64,000 bases of DNA from Rhizobium sp. SL86 (GTDB lineage: Bacteria; Pseudomonadota; Alphaproteobacteria; Rhizobiales; Rhizobiaceae), in assembly GCF_026672545.1 (NCBI RefSeq), contig NZ_JAPPRJ010000001.1, positions 2,233,501 to 2,297,500 on the forward strand, read 5' to 3'. The notes below the pieces were generated by a model, which saw only the letters and a program-made list of their open reading frames with translations, was not told where the DNA came from and did not search any database. A program made the translations under genes and the position numbers. Shown here piece after piece: positions 54,402-62,539 of this stretch. Numbering within the stretch: position 1 is the stretch's first letter; each line of letters opens with the position of its first letter.

Positions 54402-55412
54402 ATGAGTGTGGACGGCGGGGGACAGGCGGCGAGGAAGTCTCGCTCATTCCTGAAGGATATCGATCTGCGGGCAGTGGCACCCTTTGCAGCACTGTTCCTG
54501 CTGCTGATCATCGGGGCGCTGGTCAATCCGAACTTCATCGGGCTCACCAACCTCGCCAATGTCGCCACCCGCTCGGCCTTCATCGCCATCATCGCGGTTG
54601 GGGCCACCTTCGTCATCTCGTCGGGTGATCTCGACCTGTCGGTCGGCTCGATGGTGGCCTTCGTTGCCAGCCTGATGATCCTGTTCATGAATTCCGGCGC
54701 GATTGCCGATCCGGCGCTGATGCTGGCGGCGGCCGTCGTGCTGACGGTCGTCATCGGCTCGCTCTGCGGTCTCGCCAATGGCTTGATTACGACGGTCGGG
54801 CGCATCGAACCCTTCATCGCGACGCTCGGCACGATGGGCATCTATCGTGGGCTGACCACCTGGCTGTCCCAGGGCGGCGCCATCACGCTGAGGTCACCGG
54901 ACCAGCAGGCGCTCTACCGCCCGGTCTATTTCGGCTCGATCGCCGGCATCCCCGTGCCGATCCTCGTTATCCTGCTGGTCACCGCGATTGCCGCCTTCAT
55001 TCTCTACCGCACGCGCTACGGTCGGCATGTCACGGCGGTCGGCTCCAGCCGTGAGGTGGCGCGGTATTCCGGCATCGCGGTCAACCGCGTGCGCACCATC
55101 GCCTTCATCATCCAGGGGCTTTGCGTCGCGATTGCGGTGCTTCTCTACGTGCCGCGCCTCGGTTCCACCTCTGCCACCACGGGTATTCTGTGGGAACTCC
55201 AGGCGATTACCGCGGTGGTCGTCGGCGGAACTGCGCTGAAGGGCGGGGCGGGACGTGTCTGGGGCACCATCTGCGGCGCCTTCATCCTGGAGCTCGTCGG
55301 CAACATCATGCTGCTCTCCAACTTCATCAGCGAATACCTGATCGGCGCCATCCAGGGCTCGATCATCATCATCGCCATGCTCGTGCAGCGCTCGCTGACG
55401 CGCAAGTCGTAA
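54402..55412 (+). CDS. Sugar ABC importer permease (RbsC-like)
   Basis: 336 aa CUT2 permease with about eight to ten membrane helices. ATFVISSGDLDLSVGSMVAF is the family motif, LANGLITTVGRIEPFIATLGTMGIYRG follows, and the late GGTALKGGAGRVWGTICGAF is the conserved cytosolic loop. ATG 54402 is chosen because GGGAGG is 9 bases upstream; a GTG at 54393 overlaps that site. Second gene of the importer operon. Confidence 0.92.
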   Translation: MSVDGGGQAARKSRSFLKDIDLRAVAPFAALFLLLIIGALVNPNFIGLTNLANVATRSAFIAIIAVGATFVISSGDLDLSVGSMVAFVASLMILFMNSGAIADPALMLAAAVVLTVVIGSLCGLANGLITTVGRIEPFIATLGTMGIYRGLTTWLSQGGAITLRSPDQQALYRPVYFGSIAGIPVPILVILLVTAIAAFILYRTRYGRHVTAVGSSREVARYSGIAVNRVRTIAFIIQGLCVAIAVLLYVPRLGSTSATTGILWELQAITAVVVGGTALKGGAGRVWGTICGAFILELVGNIMLLSNFISEYLIGAIQGSIIIIAMLVQRSLTRKS

Positions 55413-55475
55413 CCTGCGGGGGCCGGGTCGCCCCGCAGGCCAACAGAGACCCGTCATTCTTTTGGGAGGAAGAAC

Positions 55476-56417
55476 ATGAAGAAGATCTTGAGCCTTGCGC
55501 TTGTGATGTCGGCCGTCTTCGGGGCCGCTCAGGCGCAGGAGACAAAGACGATCGGCGTTTCCATTCCGGCTGCCGACCATGGCTGGACCGCCGGCGTCGT
55601 CTACCACGCCAACCGCGTGGCAGACCTGTTGATGAAGGAACATCCGGGCCTCAAGGTGGTCGTCAAGACTTCGCCGGATCCGGCGAGCCAGGCGAACGCC
55701 CTGCAGGATCTGGAAGTGCAGGGCATCGACGCGCTCGTCATCCTGCCGACCGATCCGGATCCGCTGGTCAACGCCATCAAGGAAGTGAAGCGCAAGGGTA
55801 CGTTCGTTTCGATCGTCGACCGCGCGCCCTCGGTCAACGACGATTCCGTGCGCGATCTTTATGTGGCCGGCAACAATCCGGCACTCGGTGAAGTGGCGGG
55901 CGAATACATCAAGGCGAATACGCCGGAGGCACAGGTGGTGGTCATCCGCGGCCTGCCGATCCCGATCGACCAGCAGCGCCAGGATGGGTTCGACAAGGGT
56001 ATTGCCGGCTCCAAGGTCAAGGTTCTCGACCGCCAGTTCGGCAACTGGAACCGCGACGATGCCTTCCGCGTGATGCAGGACTATCTGACGAAATATCCGA
56101 AGATCGATGTGGTCTGGTGTCAGGACGACGACATGGCGGTCGGCGTGCTGCAGGCGATCGAACAGGCCAAGCGCACCGATATCAAATACATCATCGGTGG
56201 TGCCGGTTCGAAGGACATGATCAAGAAGGTCATGGACGGCGACAAGATGGTGCCGGTCAACGTTCTGTATCCGCCGTCGATGGTGGGCACCGCCATGGAA
56301 CTGACGGCCGCCGCCATCTACGACCAGGTTCCGGTCCACGGCACCTATACGCTGGATGCAACGTTGATCACCAAGGACAATGCCAAGAACTACTATTTCC
56401 CGAACTCGCCCTTCTGA
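55476..56417 (+). CDS. Sugar ABC importer solute-binding protein (RbsB-like)
   Basis: 313 aa. Signal peptide MKKILSLALVMSAVFGAAQAQ|E. The mature protein is of the type 1 periplasmic fold (Peripla_BP_4): TIGVSIPAADHGWTAGVVYHA, then DALVILPTDPDPL and the D-rich VVWCQDDDMAVG hinge segment. Exact sugar unknown; the gene set suggests a pentose, hexose or glycoside. GGGAGG precedes the ATG. A hairpin terminator follows at 56467. Confidence 0.92.
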   Translation: MKKILSLALVMSAVFGAAQAQETKTIGVSIPAADHGWTAGVVYHANRVADLLMKEHPGLKVVVKTSPDPASQANALQDLEVQGIDALVILPTDPDPLVNAIKEVKRKGTFVSIVDRAPSVNDDSVRDLYVAGNNPALGEVAGEYIKANTPEAQVVVIRGLPIPIDQQRQDGFDKGIAGSKVKVLDRQFGNWNRDDAFRVMQDYLTKYPKIDVVWCQDDDMAVGVLQAIEQAKRTDIKYIIGGAGSKDMIKKVMDGDKMVPVNVLYPPSMVGTAMELTAAAIYDQVPVHGTYTLDATLITKDNAKNYYFPNSPF

Positions 56418-56466
56418 TGTCGCGGCCCCGTTAAGCGCGATGTGAATGTGCACGGGATGTGAGACC

Positions 56467-56500
56467 GCCTCGCCCGACCTGACCGTCGGGCGGGGCCTTT
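56467..56500 (+). terminator. Terminator after the sugar importer genes
   Basis: GCCTCGCCCGAC-N6-GTCGGGCGGGGC is a 12-bp stem with one wobble, followed by CTTTCCCC. A further seven T are at 56517-56523 after GCGGCCGC. It separates the importer from the isomerase gene, which has its own operator-like palindrome. Confidence 0.65.
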
Positions 56501-56588
56501 CCCCGGATGCGGCCGCTTTTTTTGGCGTCTGAGGCGAACCTGTCGCAGGCTCTGCGGTTGTATCCTTTCGCAAAGTCCGTTAGCCCTA

Positions 56589-56602
56589 CTGCAACGTTGC
56601 AG
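56589..56602. promoter_or_regulatory. 14-bp palindrome CTGCAACGTTGCAG before the isomerase gene
   Basis: A perfect palindrome 23 bp upstream of the ATG at 56626. The same 14-mer occurs at 59144-59157 before the beta-glucosidase gene. The even palindrome with central CG fits LacI/GalR-family operators. Position near the gene suggests repression. Confidence 0.65.
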
Positions 56603-56625
56603 AAATTCTCAGGGAGGAGAGATTC

Positions 56626-57678
56626 ATGAAAACGATCAAGGGTCCCGCCATCTTTCTCGGCCAGTTCGCCGGAGATGCCGCGCCGTTCAATTCCTGGGAC
56701 GGCATCACGAAATGGGCGGCAGACAAGGGCTATGTGGGCGTGCAGGTGCCGACCTGGGCCGGCCAGTTGATCGACCTGAAAAAGGCGGCCGAATCCAAGG
56801 ATTACTGCGACGAATTCGCCGGCGTGGCGCGCAACAACGGCATTGAGATCACCGAACTATCGACCCATCTGCAGGGCCAGCTTGTCGCCGTACACCCGGC
56901 TTATGACGAGGCTTTCGACGGTTTTGCGGCCCCGGAAGTGCGCGGTAATCCGAGGGCACGGCAGGAATGGGCCGTCGAGCAGGTGAAGATGGCGCTGAAA
57001 GCCTCGCGCCATCTCGGCATCAAGGCGCATGCCACCTTCTCCGGCGCGCTCGCCTGGCCCTTCATCTATCCGTGGCCGCAGCGCCCGGCTGGCCTGGTGG
57101 AAACGGCCTTCGATGAACTTGCCCGCCGCTGGACACCGATCCTGGACTATGCCGACGAACAGGGTGTCGATGTTTGTTACGAAATCCATCCGGGTGAGGA
57201 CCTGCATGACGGCGTGACCTTCGAGATGTTCCTGGAGCGGGTGAAGAACCATCCGCGCGCCAACATGCTCTACGACCCGTCGCACTACGTGCTGCAGTGC
57301 CTGGATTATCTCGACAATCTCGACATCTACAAAGACCGGATCAAGATGTTCCACGTCAAGGATGCCGAGTTCAACCCGACCGGCCGCCAGGGCGTCTATG
57401 GCGGCTACCAGGGCTGGGTCGGCCGCGCCGGCCGCTTCCGGTCGCTCGGCGATGGTCAGGTGGATTTCGGGGCGGTCTTCTCAAAGCTGACGGCCAATGA
57501 TTTCGATGGCTGGGCCGTGGTCGAGTGGGAATGCGCGCTGAAGAATTCCGAAGACGGTGCCGCCGAAGGGGCAGACTTCGTCAAGGCGCATATCATCCGC
57601 GTGACCGAGAAGGCCTTTGACGACTTTGCATCCGGCGGCACGGACGAAGCCGCCAACCGGCGGATGCTCGGATTGTAA
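56626..57678 (+). CDS. TIM-barrel sugar isomerase/epimerase (AP_endonuc_2 family)
   Basis: 350 aa of the xylose-isomerase-like TIM barrel superfamily. Metal-site residues fit CYEIHPGED (Glu), YDPSHYVLQ (Asp, His), MFHVKDAEF (His, Asp) and VVEWECAL (Glu). Such proteins often work beside Gfo/Idh/MocA oxidoreductases in the breakdown of inositols, 3-keto sugars or glycosides. The next gene is such an oxidoreductase. GGGAGGAGA precedes the ATG. Exact reaction not assignable. Confidence 0.85.
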   Translation: MKTIKGPAIFLGQFAGDAAPFNSWDGITKWAADKGYVGVQVPTWAGQLIDLKKAAESKDYCDEFAGVARNNGIEITELSTHLQGQLVAVHPAYDEAFDGFAAPEVRGNPRARQEWAVEQVKMALKASRHLGIKAHATFSGALAWPFIYPWPQRPAGLVETAFDELARRWTPILDYADEQGVDVCYEIHPGEDLHDGVTFEMFLERVKNHPRANMLYDPSHYVLQCLDYLDNLDIYKDRIKMFHVKDAEFNPTGRQGVYGGYQGWVGRAGRFRSLGDGQVDFGAVFSKLTANDFDGWAVVEWECALKNSEDGAAEGADFVKAHIIRVTEKAFDDFASGGTDEAANRRMLGL

Positions 57679-57689
57679 CGTAACCGTAG

Positions 57690-57826
57690 CCCCTCACCCT
57701 AACCCTCTCCCCGCAGGCGGGGAGAGGGGACGAGCATTTCGGCAACGTTGCTGGAGGTGGAGACGGCGCGGCATATTCCTTCTCCCCGTTTGAACGGGGA
57801 GAAGGTGGCGGTAGCCGGATGAGGGG
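57690..57826. repeat. RIME-like intergenic palindromic repeat, copy E
   Basis: 137 bp. It begins CCCCTCACCCTAACCCTCTC and ends GGTAGCCGGATGAGGGG. Hairpins are CCTCTCCCCGC-ag-GCGGGGAGAGG and CCTTCTCCCCGTT-tga-ACGGGGAGAAGG. The middle spacer is longer than in copies B and C. It lies between the isomerase and oxidoreductase genes. Confidence 0.85.
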
Positions 57827-57866
57827 CAACGGCATTCACCATACCTTGTCGAGGAGGAGATTTTTC

Positions 57867-59054
57867 ATGACCATTGAAGCCAGCAAATCCGAACAGAAAG
57901 CGGCAAAGATCCGATTGGGCATGGTCGGCGGCGGGCAGGGGGCGTTTATTGGCGCCGTACACCGTATGGCCGCCCGGCTTGACGATCATTATGAACTCGT
58001 GGCCGGTGCCCTGTCCTCCACGCCGGAAAAGGCGATGGCGTCCGGGCGCGACCTCGGCCTTGATCCCGCGCGCTGCTATGCGTCTTTCGAGGAGATGGCA
58101 GACAGGGAAGCGGCCCGGCCGGACGGCATCGAAGCCGTCTCGATCGTCACCCCGAACCATGTGCATTTTGCCGCCGCCAAGGCGTTTCTGGAGCGCGGCA
58201 TCCATGTGATCTGCGACAAGCCGCTGACCTCCAATCTCGAAGACGCCAAGAAGCTGAAGGAGGTTGCGGACAAAGCAAAGGCTCTCTTCATCCTGACCCA
58301 CAATTACACCGGTTATCCCATGGTGCGCCATGCGCGCGAACTGGTGCAGGCGGGCGAGCTTGGCGAGATCCGGCTGGTGCAGATGGAATATCCGCAGGAC
58401 TGGCTGAGCGAACCTGTTGAGCAGACGGGTGCCAAGCAGGCGGTCTGGCGCACTGATCCGGCCCAATCCGGCGCTGGCGGCTCGACCGGCGATATCGGCA
58501 CGCACGCCTATAATCTCGGCTGCTTCATCTCGGGCCTCGAACTCGACGAACTGGCGGCGGATGTCGATACCTTCGTGCCCGGTCGGCGCCTGGACGACAA
58601 CGCGCATGTGATGATGCGTTTCCGCGGCAAGGATGGCGGTCGCCCGGCCAAGGGCCTGCTCTGGTGCAGCCAGGTGGCCGTCGGCCACGAAAACGGCCTG
58701 AAGGTGCGCGTCTACGGCACCAAGGCCGGCATCGAATGGACACAGGCCGATCCGAACTATCTGTGGTTCACCCGGCTTGGCGAGCCGAAGCAACTGATCA
58801 CCCGCGGCGGTGCAGGTGCAGGGGCTGCCGCAGCCCGCGTAACGCGTATTCCGAGCGGCCATCCGGAAGGCTATCTCGAAGCCTTCGCGACGATCTACTC
58901 GGAGGCGGCGGCAGCGATCAACGCGGCAAAGGCCGGTACGCTGGTCGATCCGTCGGTCGTCTACCCGACGGTCGATGACGGCGTGAAGGGTGTCGCCTTC
59001 GTCACCGCCTGCATCGAAAGCGGCAAGCAGAACGGCGCCTGGGTGAAGGTGTAG
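57867..59054 (+). CDS. Gfo/Idh/MocA-family NAD(P)-dependent oxidoreductase
   Basis: 395 aa. The Rossmann fold starts IRLGMVGGGQGAFIG (about 17-31). The catalytic lysine is in VICDKPLTSNLEDA (EKP-like motif), and the later GDIGTHAYNLGCF carries the conserved histidine. It oxidises or reduces a sugar or cyclitol. ATG 57867 follows GAGGAGGAGA. Partner of the upstream TIM-barrel isomerase, with a RIME-like repeat between them. Confidence 0.9.
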   Translation: MTIEASKSEQKAAKIRLGMVGGGQGAFIGAVHRMAARLDDHYELVAGALSSTPEKAMASGRDLGLDPARCYASFEEMADREAARPDGIEAVSIVTPNHVHFAAAKAFLERGIHVICDKPLTSNLEDAKKLKEVADKAKALFILTHNYTGYPMVRHARELVQAGELGEIRLVQMEYPQDWLSEPVEQTGAKQAVWRTDPAQSGAGGSTGDIGTHAYNLGCFISGLELDELAADVDTFVPGRRLDDNAHVMMRFRGKDGGRPAKGLLWCSQVAVGHENGLKVRVYGTKAGIEWTQADPNYLWFTRLGEPKQLITRGGAGAGAAAARVTRIPSGHPEGYLEAFATIYSEAAAAINAAKAGTLVDPSVVYPTVDDGVKGVAFVTACIESGKQNGAWVKV

Positions 59055-59082
59055 AAGCCGACCGGGCCGCTGCAGGCTCTGA

Positions 59083-59116
59083 GCCTCAGCCCCATCATTC
59101 GTGGTGGGGGTGAGGC
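59083..59116 (+). terminator. Hairpin after the oxidoreductase gene
   Basis: GCCTCAGCCCCA-N10-TGGGGGTGAGGC is a 12-bp stem with one mismatch, 28 bp after the stop. No T-run follows, so it may only stabilise the 3' end. Confidence 0.45.
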
Positions 59117-59142
59117 GCCCCGCTGCGGGATCGGGACGATTG

Positions 59143-59158
59143 ACTGCAACGTTGCAGT
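59143..59158. promoter_or_regulatory. 16-bp palindrome ACTGCAACGTTGCAGT before the beta-glucosidase gene
   Basis: A perfect 16-bp palindrome containing the same 14-mer found at 56589, placed 104 bp upstream of the GH1 start. The repeat of the site indicates that a single regulator controls both genes. Confidence 0.65.
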
Positions 59159-59262
59159 TTTTGGTCGGCTGCGGTCTTCCCGTGCGCCGGCGATTGGTCT
59201 AAATCCTCGCTGCATACAAGAACAGCTGCGCGCCGGCAGCCCAAGACCGTGAAGGTAATCCG

Positions 59263-60636
59263 ATGACCGATCCGAAAACCCTTGCAGACCGCTTTCCCGG
59301 TGACTTCCTGTTTGGTGTGGCGACTGCTGCCTACCAGATCGAAGGCGCAACCAAGGCGGATGGCCGCAAGCCTTCCATCTGGGATGCCTTTTCCAACATG
59401 CCGGGCCGGGTTTTCCAGCGCCACAATGGGGATGTGGCCTGCGACCACTATAACCGGATGGAGGCCGATCTCGATCTGATCAAGGAGATGGGCGTCGAAG
59501 GGTATCGTTTTTCGATCGCCTGGCCGCGCATCATTCCGGAAGGTGTTGGCCGCATCAACGAACCCGGGCTCGATTTCTACGATCGCCTGCTCGATGGCTG
59601 CAAGGCGCGCGGTATCAAGACCTATGCCACGCTCTATCATTGGGACCTGCCGCTGGCGCTGATGGGCGACGGCGGCTGGACCGCACGGTCCACGGCCTAT
59701 GCCTTCCAGCGTTATGCGAAGGTGGTGATGGCCCGCCTCGGCGACCGGCTGGATGCGGTTGCCACCTTCAACGAACCGTGGTGCTCGGTCTGGCTCAGCC
59801 ATCTTTACGGCATCCATGCCCCCGGTGAACGCAATATGGAGGCGGCGCTTCATGCGCTGCACCACACCAATCTTGCCCACGGCCTGGCGGTGGAGGCGAT
59901 CCGCCACGTCACGCCGACCGTGCCCGTCGGGCTGGTGCTGAATGCCCATTCGGTCGTTGCCGGTTCGGACAGCGAAGCGGACCAGAAGGCTGCCGCACGC
60001 GCCTTCGATTTCCACAACGGCGCTTTCTTCGACCCGGTCTTCAAGGGCGAATATCCGGAAAGCCTGATGTCTGCTCTCGGCGACCGGATGCCGGTCATCG
60101 AGGACGGGGATCTTTCCGTCATCAGTCAGAAACTCGACTGGTGGGGCCTGAACTATTACACGCCGATGCGCGTGGCCGATGACGCCACCGAAGGTGCCGA
60201 GTTTCCGGCGACCAGACCGGCGCCCTTCGTCAATCCGGAAAAGACCGATATCGGCTGGGAGATCTTCCCCTCCGCCATGGCCGATCTCGTCGGCGAACTC
60301 TACAAACGCTACGAGCTGCCGGACTTCTACATCACCGAGAATGGTGCCGCCTACAATATGGGCGTCGTTAATGGCGAGGTGGATGATCAGCCGCGGCTCG
60401 ACTATTATGCCGAGCATCTGTCGGTCTGCGCCGACCTGATCGGCAACGGCTATCCGCTGAAGGGTTATTTCGCCTGGAGCCTGATGGACAATTTCGAATG
60501 GGCGGAAGGTTACCGCATGCGTTTCGGCCTCGTGCATGTCGATTACGAGACGCAGGAACGGACCATCAAGAAAAGCGGCAAATGGTATCGGGAGCTGGCG
60601 AGCCAGTTTCCAAAGGGTAACCATAAGGTGCGTTAA
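59263..60636 (+). CDS. GH1 beta-glucosidase
   Basis: 457 aa glycoside hydrolase family 1. The acid/base glutamate is in ATFNEPWCS (TFNEP), the nucleophile in FYITENGAAY (TENG). FLFGVATAAYQIEGA is the N-terminal GH1 motif, and the aglycone/glycone tryptophans are near AWSLMDNFEWAEGY. No signal peptide, so it acts on imported beta-glucosides or cellobiose-type sugars. Its own palindrome upstream suggests separate promoter control within the sugar cluster. Confidence 0.95.
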   Translation: MTDPKTLADRFPGDFLFGVATAAYQIEGATKADGRKPSIWDAFSNMPGRVFQRHNGDVACDHYNRMEADLDLIKEMGVEGYRFSIAWPRIIPEGVGRINEPGLDFYDRLLDGCKARGIKTYATLYHWDLPLALMGDGGWTARSTAYAFQRYAKVVMARLGDRLDAVATFNEPWCSVWLSHLYGIHAPGERNMEAALHALHHTNLAHGLAVEAIRHVTPTVPVGLVLNAHSVVAGSDSEADQKAAARAFDFHNGAFFDPVFKGEYPESLMSALGDRMPVIEDGDLSVISQKLDWWGLNYYTPMRVADDATEGAEFPATRPAPFVNPEKTDIGWEIFPSAMADLVGELYKRYELPDFYITENGAAYNMGVVNGEVDDQPRLDYYAEHLSVCADLIGNGYPLKGYFAWSLMDNFEWAEGYRMRFGLVHVDYETQERTIKKSGKWYRELASQFPKGNHKVR

Positions 60637-60731
60637 TCTTCCCGGTCTACGATCTCTGTACGGGAGAGGGGATGGGCACCGCACGGAGACGCCATAGTTC
60701 CTCCTGCGATTAATGAGAGGGAGTGACTGTA

Positions 60732-61481
60732 ATGGCGGTTGGATGCGCGGGTTGCCGCGACGGTCAGGCGTTCGAACTACCATTTTCGATGGCGTTTCAG
60801 CCGATTGTTGATCTCGACAGCGGCACCACCTTTGCGCATGAGGCGCTGGTGCGTGGTGCGGCTGGCGAGGGCGCCTACCATATTCTGTCCGCCGTCAACG
60901 ATCAGAACCGTTATGCCTTCGACCAGCAATGTCGCGTCAGGGCACTGCAACTGGCGGCAAAACATCTGCCGCCCGACTCGCACGAAAAGCTGTCGATCAA
61001 CTTCATGCCGAACGCGGTCTACGAGCCGCGCGCCTGCATTCGGCTGACGCTTGCAACGGCGGAGCAGCTAAACTTCGCGCCGGAGCGGATCATTTTCGAG
61101 TTCACCGAAAGCGAGCAGGTCGACACCGAACATCTGCTGTCGATCCTGAAGACCTACCGGCAGATCGGTTTCAAGACGGCGATCGATGACTTCGGCGCCG
61201 GGCATGCGGGGCTCAATCTTCTGGCCCGCTTCCAGCCGGACATCGTCAAGCTCGACATGGAGCTGATCCGCGACATCGACCGCGATCCGGCCAAGCGTAT
61301 TGTCGTCAAGCACACGCTCGCGATGCTGCGGGATTTCGACATCATGGCGGTCTGTGAAGGGATCGAGACGCAGGAGGAACTGAGGGTCCTGCGCGATTTC
61401 GGGGTGACGCTGTTCCAGGGTTATCTCTTCGCCAAACCCTCCTTCGAGGCCTTCGCGCAGCCGGTCCTTCGGTCTGCCTGA
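60732..61481 (+). CDS. Stand-alone EAL-domain cyclic-di-GMP phosphodiesterase
   Basis: 249 aa, a single EAL domain. Catalytic motifs are intact: HEALVRG (EAL), SINFMPN, FEFTESEQ, AIDDFGAGHAGL (DDFGAG), VKLDMELIR, VCEGIET and FQGYLFAKP. It should hydrolyse cyclic di-GMP. The N-terminus has CAGC, a possible thiol or metal site. No sensor domain or membrane segment. ATG 60732 follows GAGGGAG; a GTG 9 bp upstream overlaps that site. Confidence 0.92.
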   Translation: MAVGCAGCRDGQAFELPFSMAFQPIVDLDSGTTFAHEALVRGAAGEGAYHILSAVNDQNRYAFDQQCRVRALQLAAKHLPPDSHEKLSINFMPNAVYEPRACIRLTLATAEQLNFAPERIIFEFTESEQVDTEHLLSILKTYRQIGFKTAIDDFGAGHAGLNLLARFQPDIVKLDMELIRDIDRDPAKRIVVKHTLAMLRDFDIMAVCEGIETQEELRVLRDFGVTLFQGYLFAKPSFEAFAQPVLRSA

Positions 61482-61637
61482 GACGACGGCCCGGTCTGCA
61501 AAAGCATTGGTTACTGAAATGTGCCTCCTTGTATGGGCTTGCACGATCGTTATCTAGACGCGGTCACACCGGCCGCGCCCTTTCCTGACCTCCCACGAGA
61601 AGCCGGCCATCATCCACCGTCTGAAAGTGAAGAGACC

Positions 61638-62270
61638 ATGCTCCTCGAAAAACTGAACTGGCGTTATGCCACCAAGAAGATGGATCCCTCCAAGGTTGTC
61701 GCCGAAGACAAGGTCGAGCGGATCCTCGAAGCCGCTCGTCTCGCACCGACATCGAGCGGCCTGCAGCCTTTCGAAGTGATCGTCGTAACCAACAAGGATG
61801 TGCGGGCGAAGATCCGCGAGGTCGCCTGGAACCAGGCGCAGATCACCGATGGTTCGCATCTGCTCGTCTTTGCCGCCTGGGACAATTATACGGTCGAGCG
61901 CATCAATTCGATGTTCGATCTCGTCAATGCTGAACGCGGCTTTACCAACGAAGGTTGGGAAAATTACCGTAATATGCTGCTGAATACCTATCCTGGCCGT
62001 GATGCCGAAGTGAACTTCCAGCACGCCGCCCGCCAGGCCTATATCGGCTTCGGCATGGCGATTGCCCAGGCCGCCTTCGAAAGCGTCGATGCCACCCCGA
62101 TGGAAGGCTTCGAGCCGGCCAAGGTGGACGAGATCCTTGGCCTGCGCGAACGCGGCCTGCGGTCGGTCACGCTCCTCCCGCTCGGTTATCGCCAGGAAGA
62201 CGGCGACTGGCTGGCGAACCTCAAGAAGGTGCGCCGCGCCCGCGAAGACTTCGTCTCCGTCGTGAAGTGA
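61638..62270 (+). CDS. Nitroreductase-family NAD(P)H oxidoreductase (NfsB-like)
   Basis: 210 aa FMN-dependent nitroreductase. RYATKKMDPSKVV at the start, APTSSGLQPFEVIVV as the FMN-binding motif and GFGMAIAQAAFESVDATPMEGFEPAKVD resemble E. coli NfsB. It reduces quinones or nitro compounds. ATG 61638 is chosen, giving the normal family N-terminus. A hairpin follows the stop. Confidence 0.9.
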   Translation: MLLEKLNWRYATKKMDPSKVVAEDKVERILEAARLAPTSSGLQPFEVIVVTNKDVRAKIREVAWNQAQITDGSHLLVFAAWDNYTVERINSMFDLVNAERGFTNEGWENYRNMLLNTYPGRDAEVNFQHAARQAYIGFGMAIAQAAFESVDATPMEGFEPAKVDEILGLRERGLRSVTLLPLGYRQEDGDWLANLKKVRRAREDFVSVVK

Positions 62271-62276
62271 GATCGA

Positions 62277-62306
62277 CGGCGCTGCTTCGTAAGCGGAGCA
62301 GCGCCG
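62277..62306 (+). terminator. Hairpin after the nitroreductase gene
   Basis: CGGCGCTGCT-N10-AGCAGCGCCG is a perfect 10-bp stem 6 bp after the stop. The T-run is displaced (ATTTTTCC near 62317), so efficiency is unclear. Confidence 0.6.
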
Positions 62307-62323
62307 ATTCCGCACGATTTTTC

Positions 62324-62364
62324 CGGAATTCGAGCATATGAAGAATTTCATTTCTAGAATTCCG
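62324..62364. promoter_or_regulatory. Nested inverted repeat upstream of metN
   Basis: CGGAATTC and GAATTCCG (62324-62331, 62357-62364) are exact complements. Nested within them is ATGAA-gaat-TTCAT (62338-62351), with nearly the same centre. The site is 176 bp upstream of metN. It could be an operator or cruciform. The remaining leader to 62539 shows no recognised SAM riboswitch. Confidence 0.4.
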
Positions 62365-62539
62365 TCTGCTGCGGTGCGATAAGCAGGACAGTCATGAAGC
62401 GGGCGTGAAATGTCGTCCGCCACGAAAGGGAAACGTCAGGGATGTTGAAACGGCGTACCATGCGTCGAATGTGTCGCTCGATCTGAACCGAGCCACGCCC
62501 TGATTGCGCCGTCTAAGCGGCACCAAAAACGAGTTTTCC

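Noticed and set aside
62391..62539. SAM riboswitch upstream of metN
   Set aside because: The leader can form short stems, but I could not match the conserved cores of SAM-I, SAM-II or SAM/SAH riboswitches by eye.
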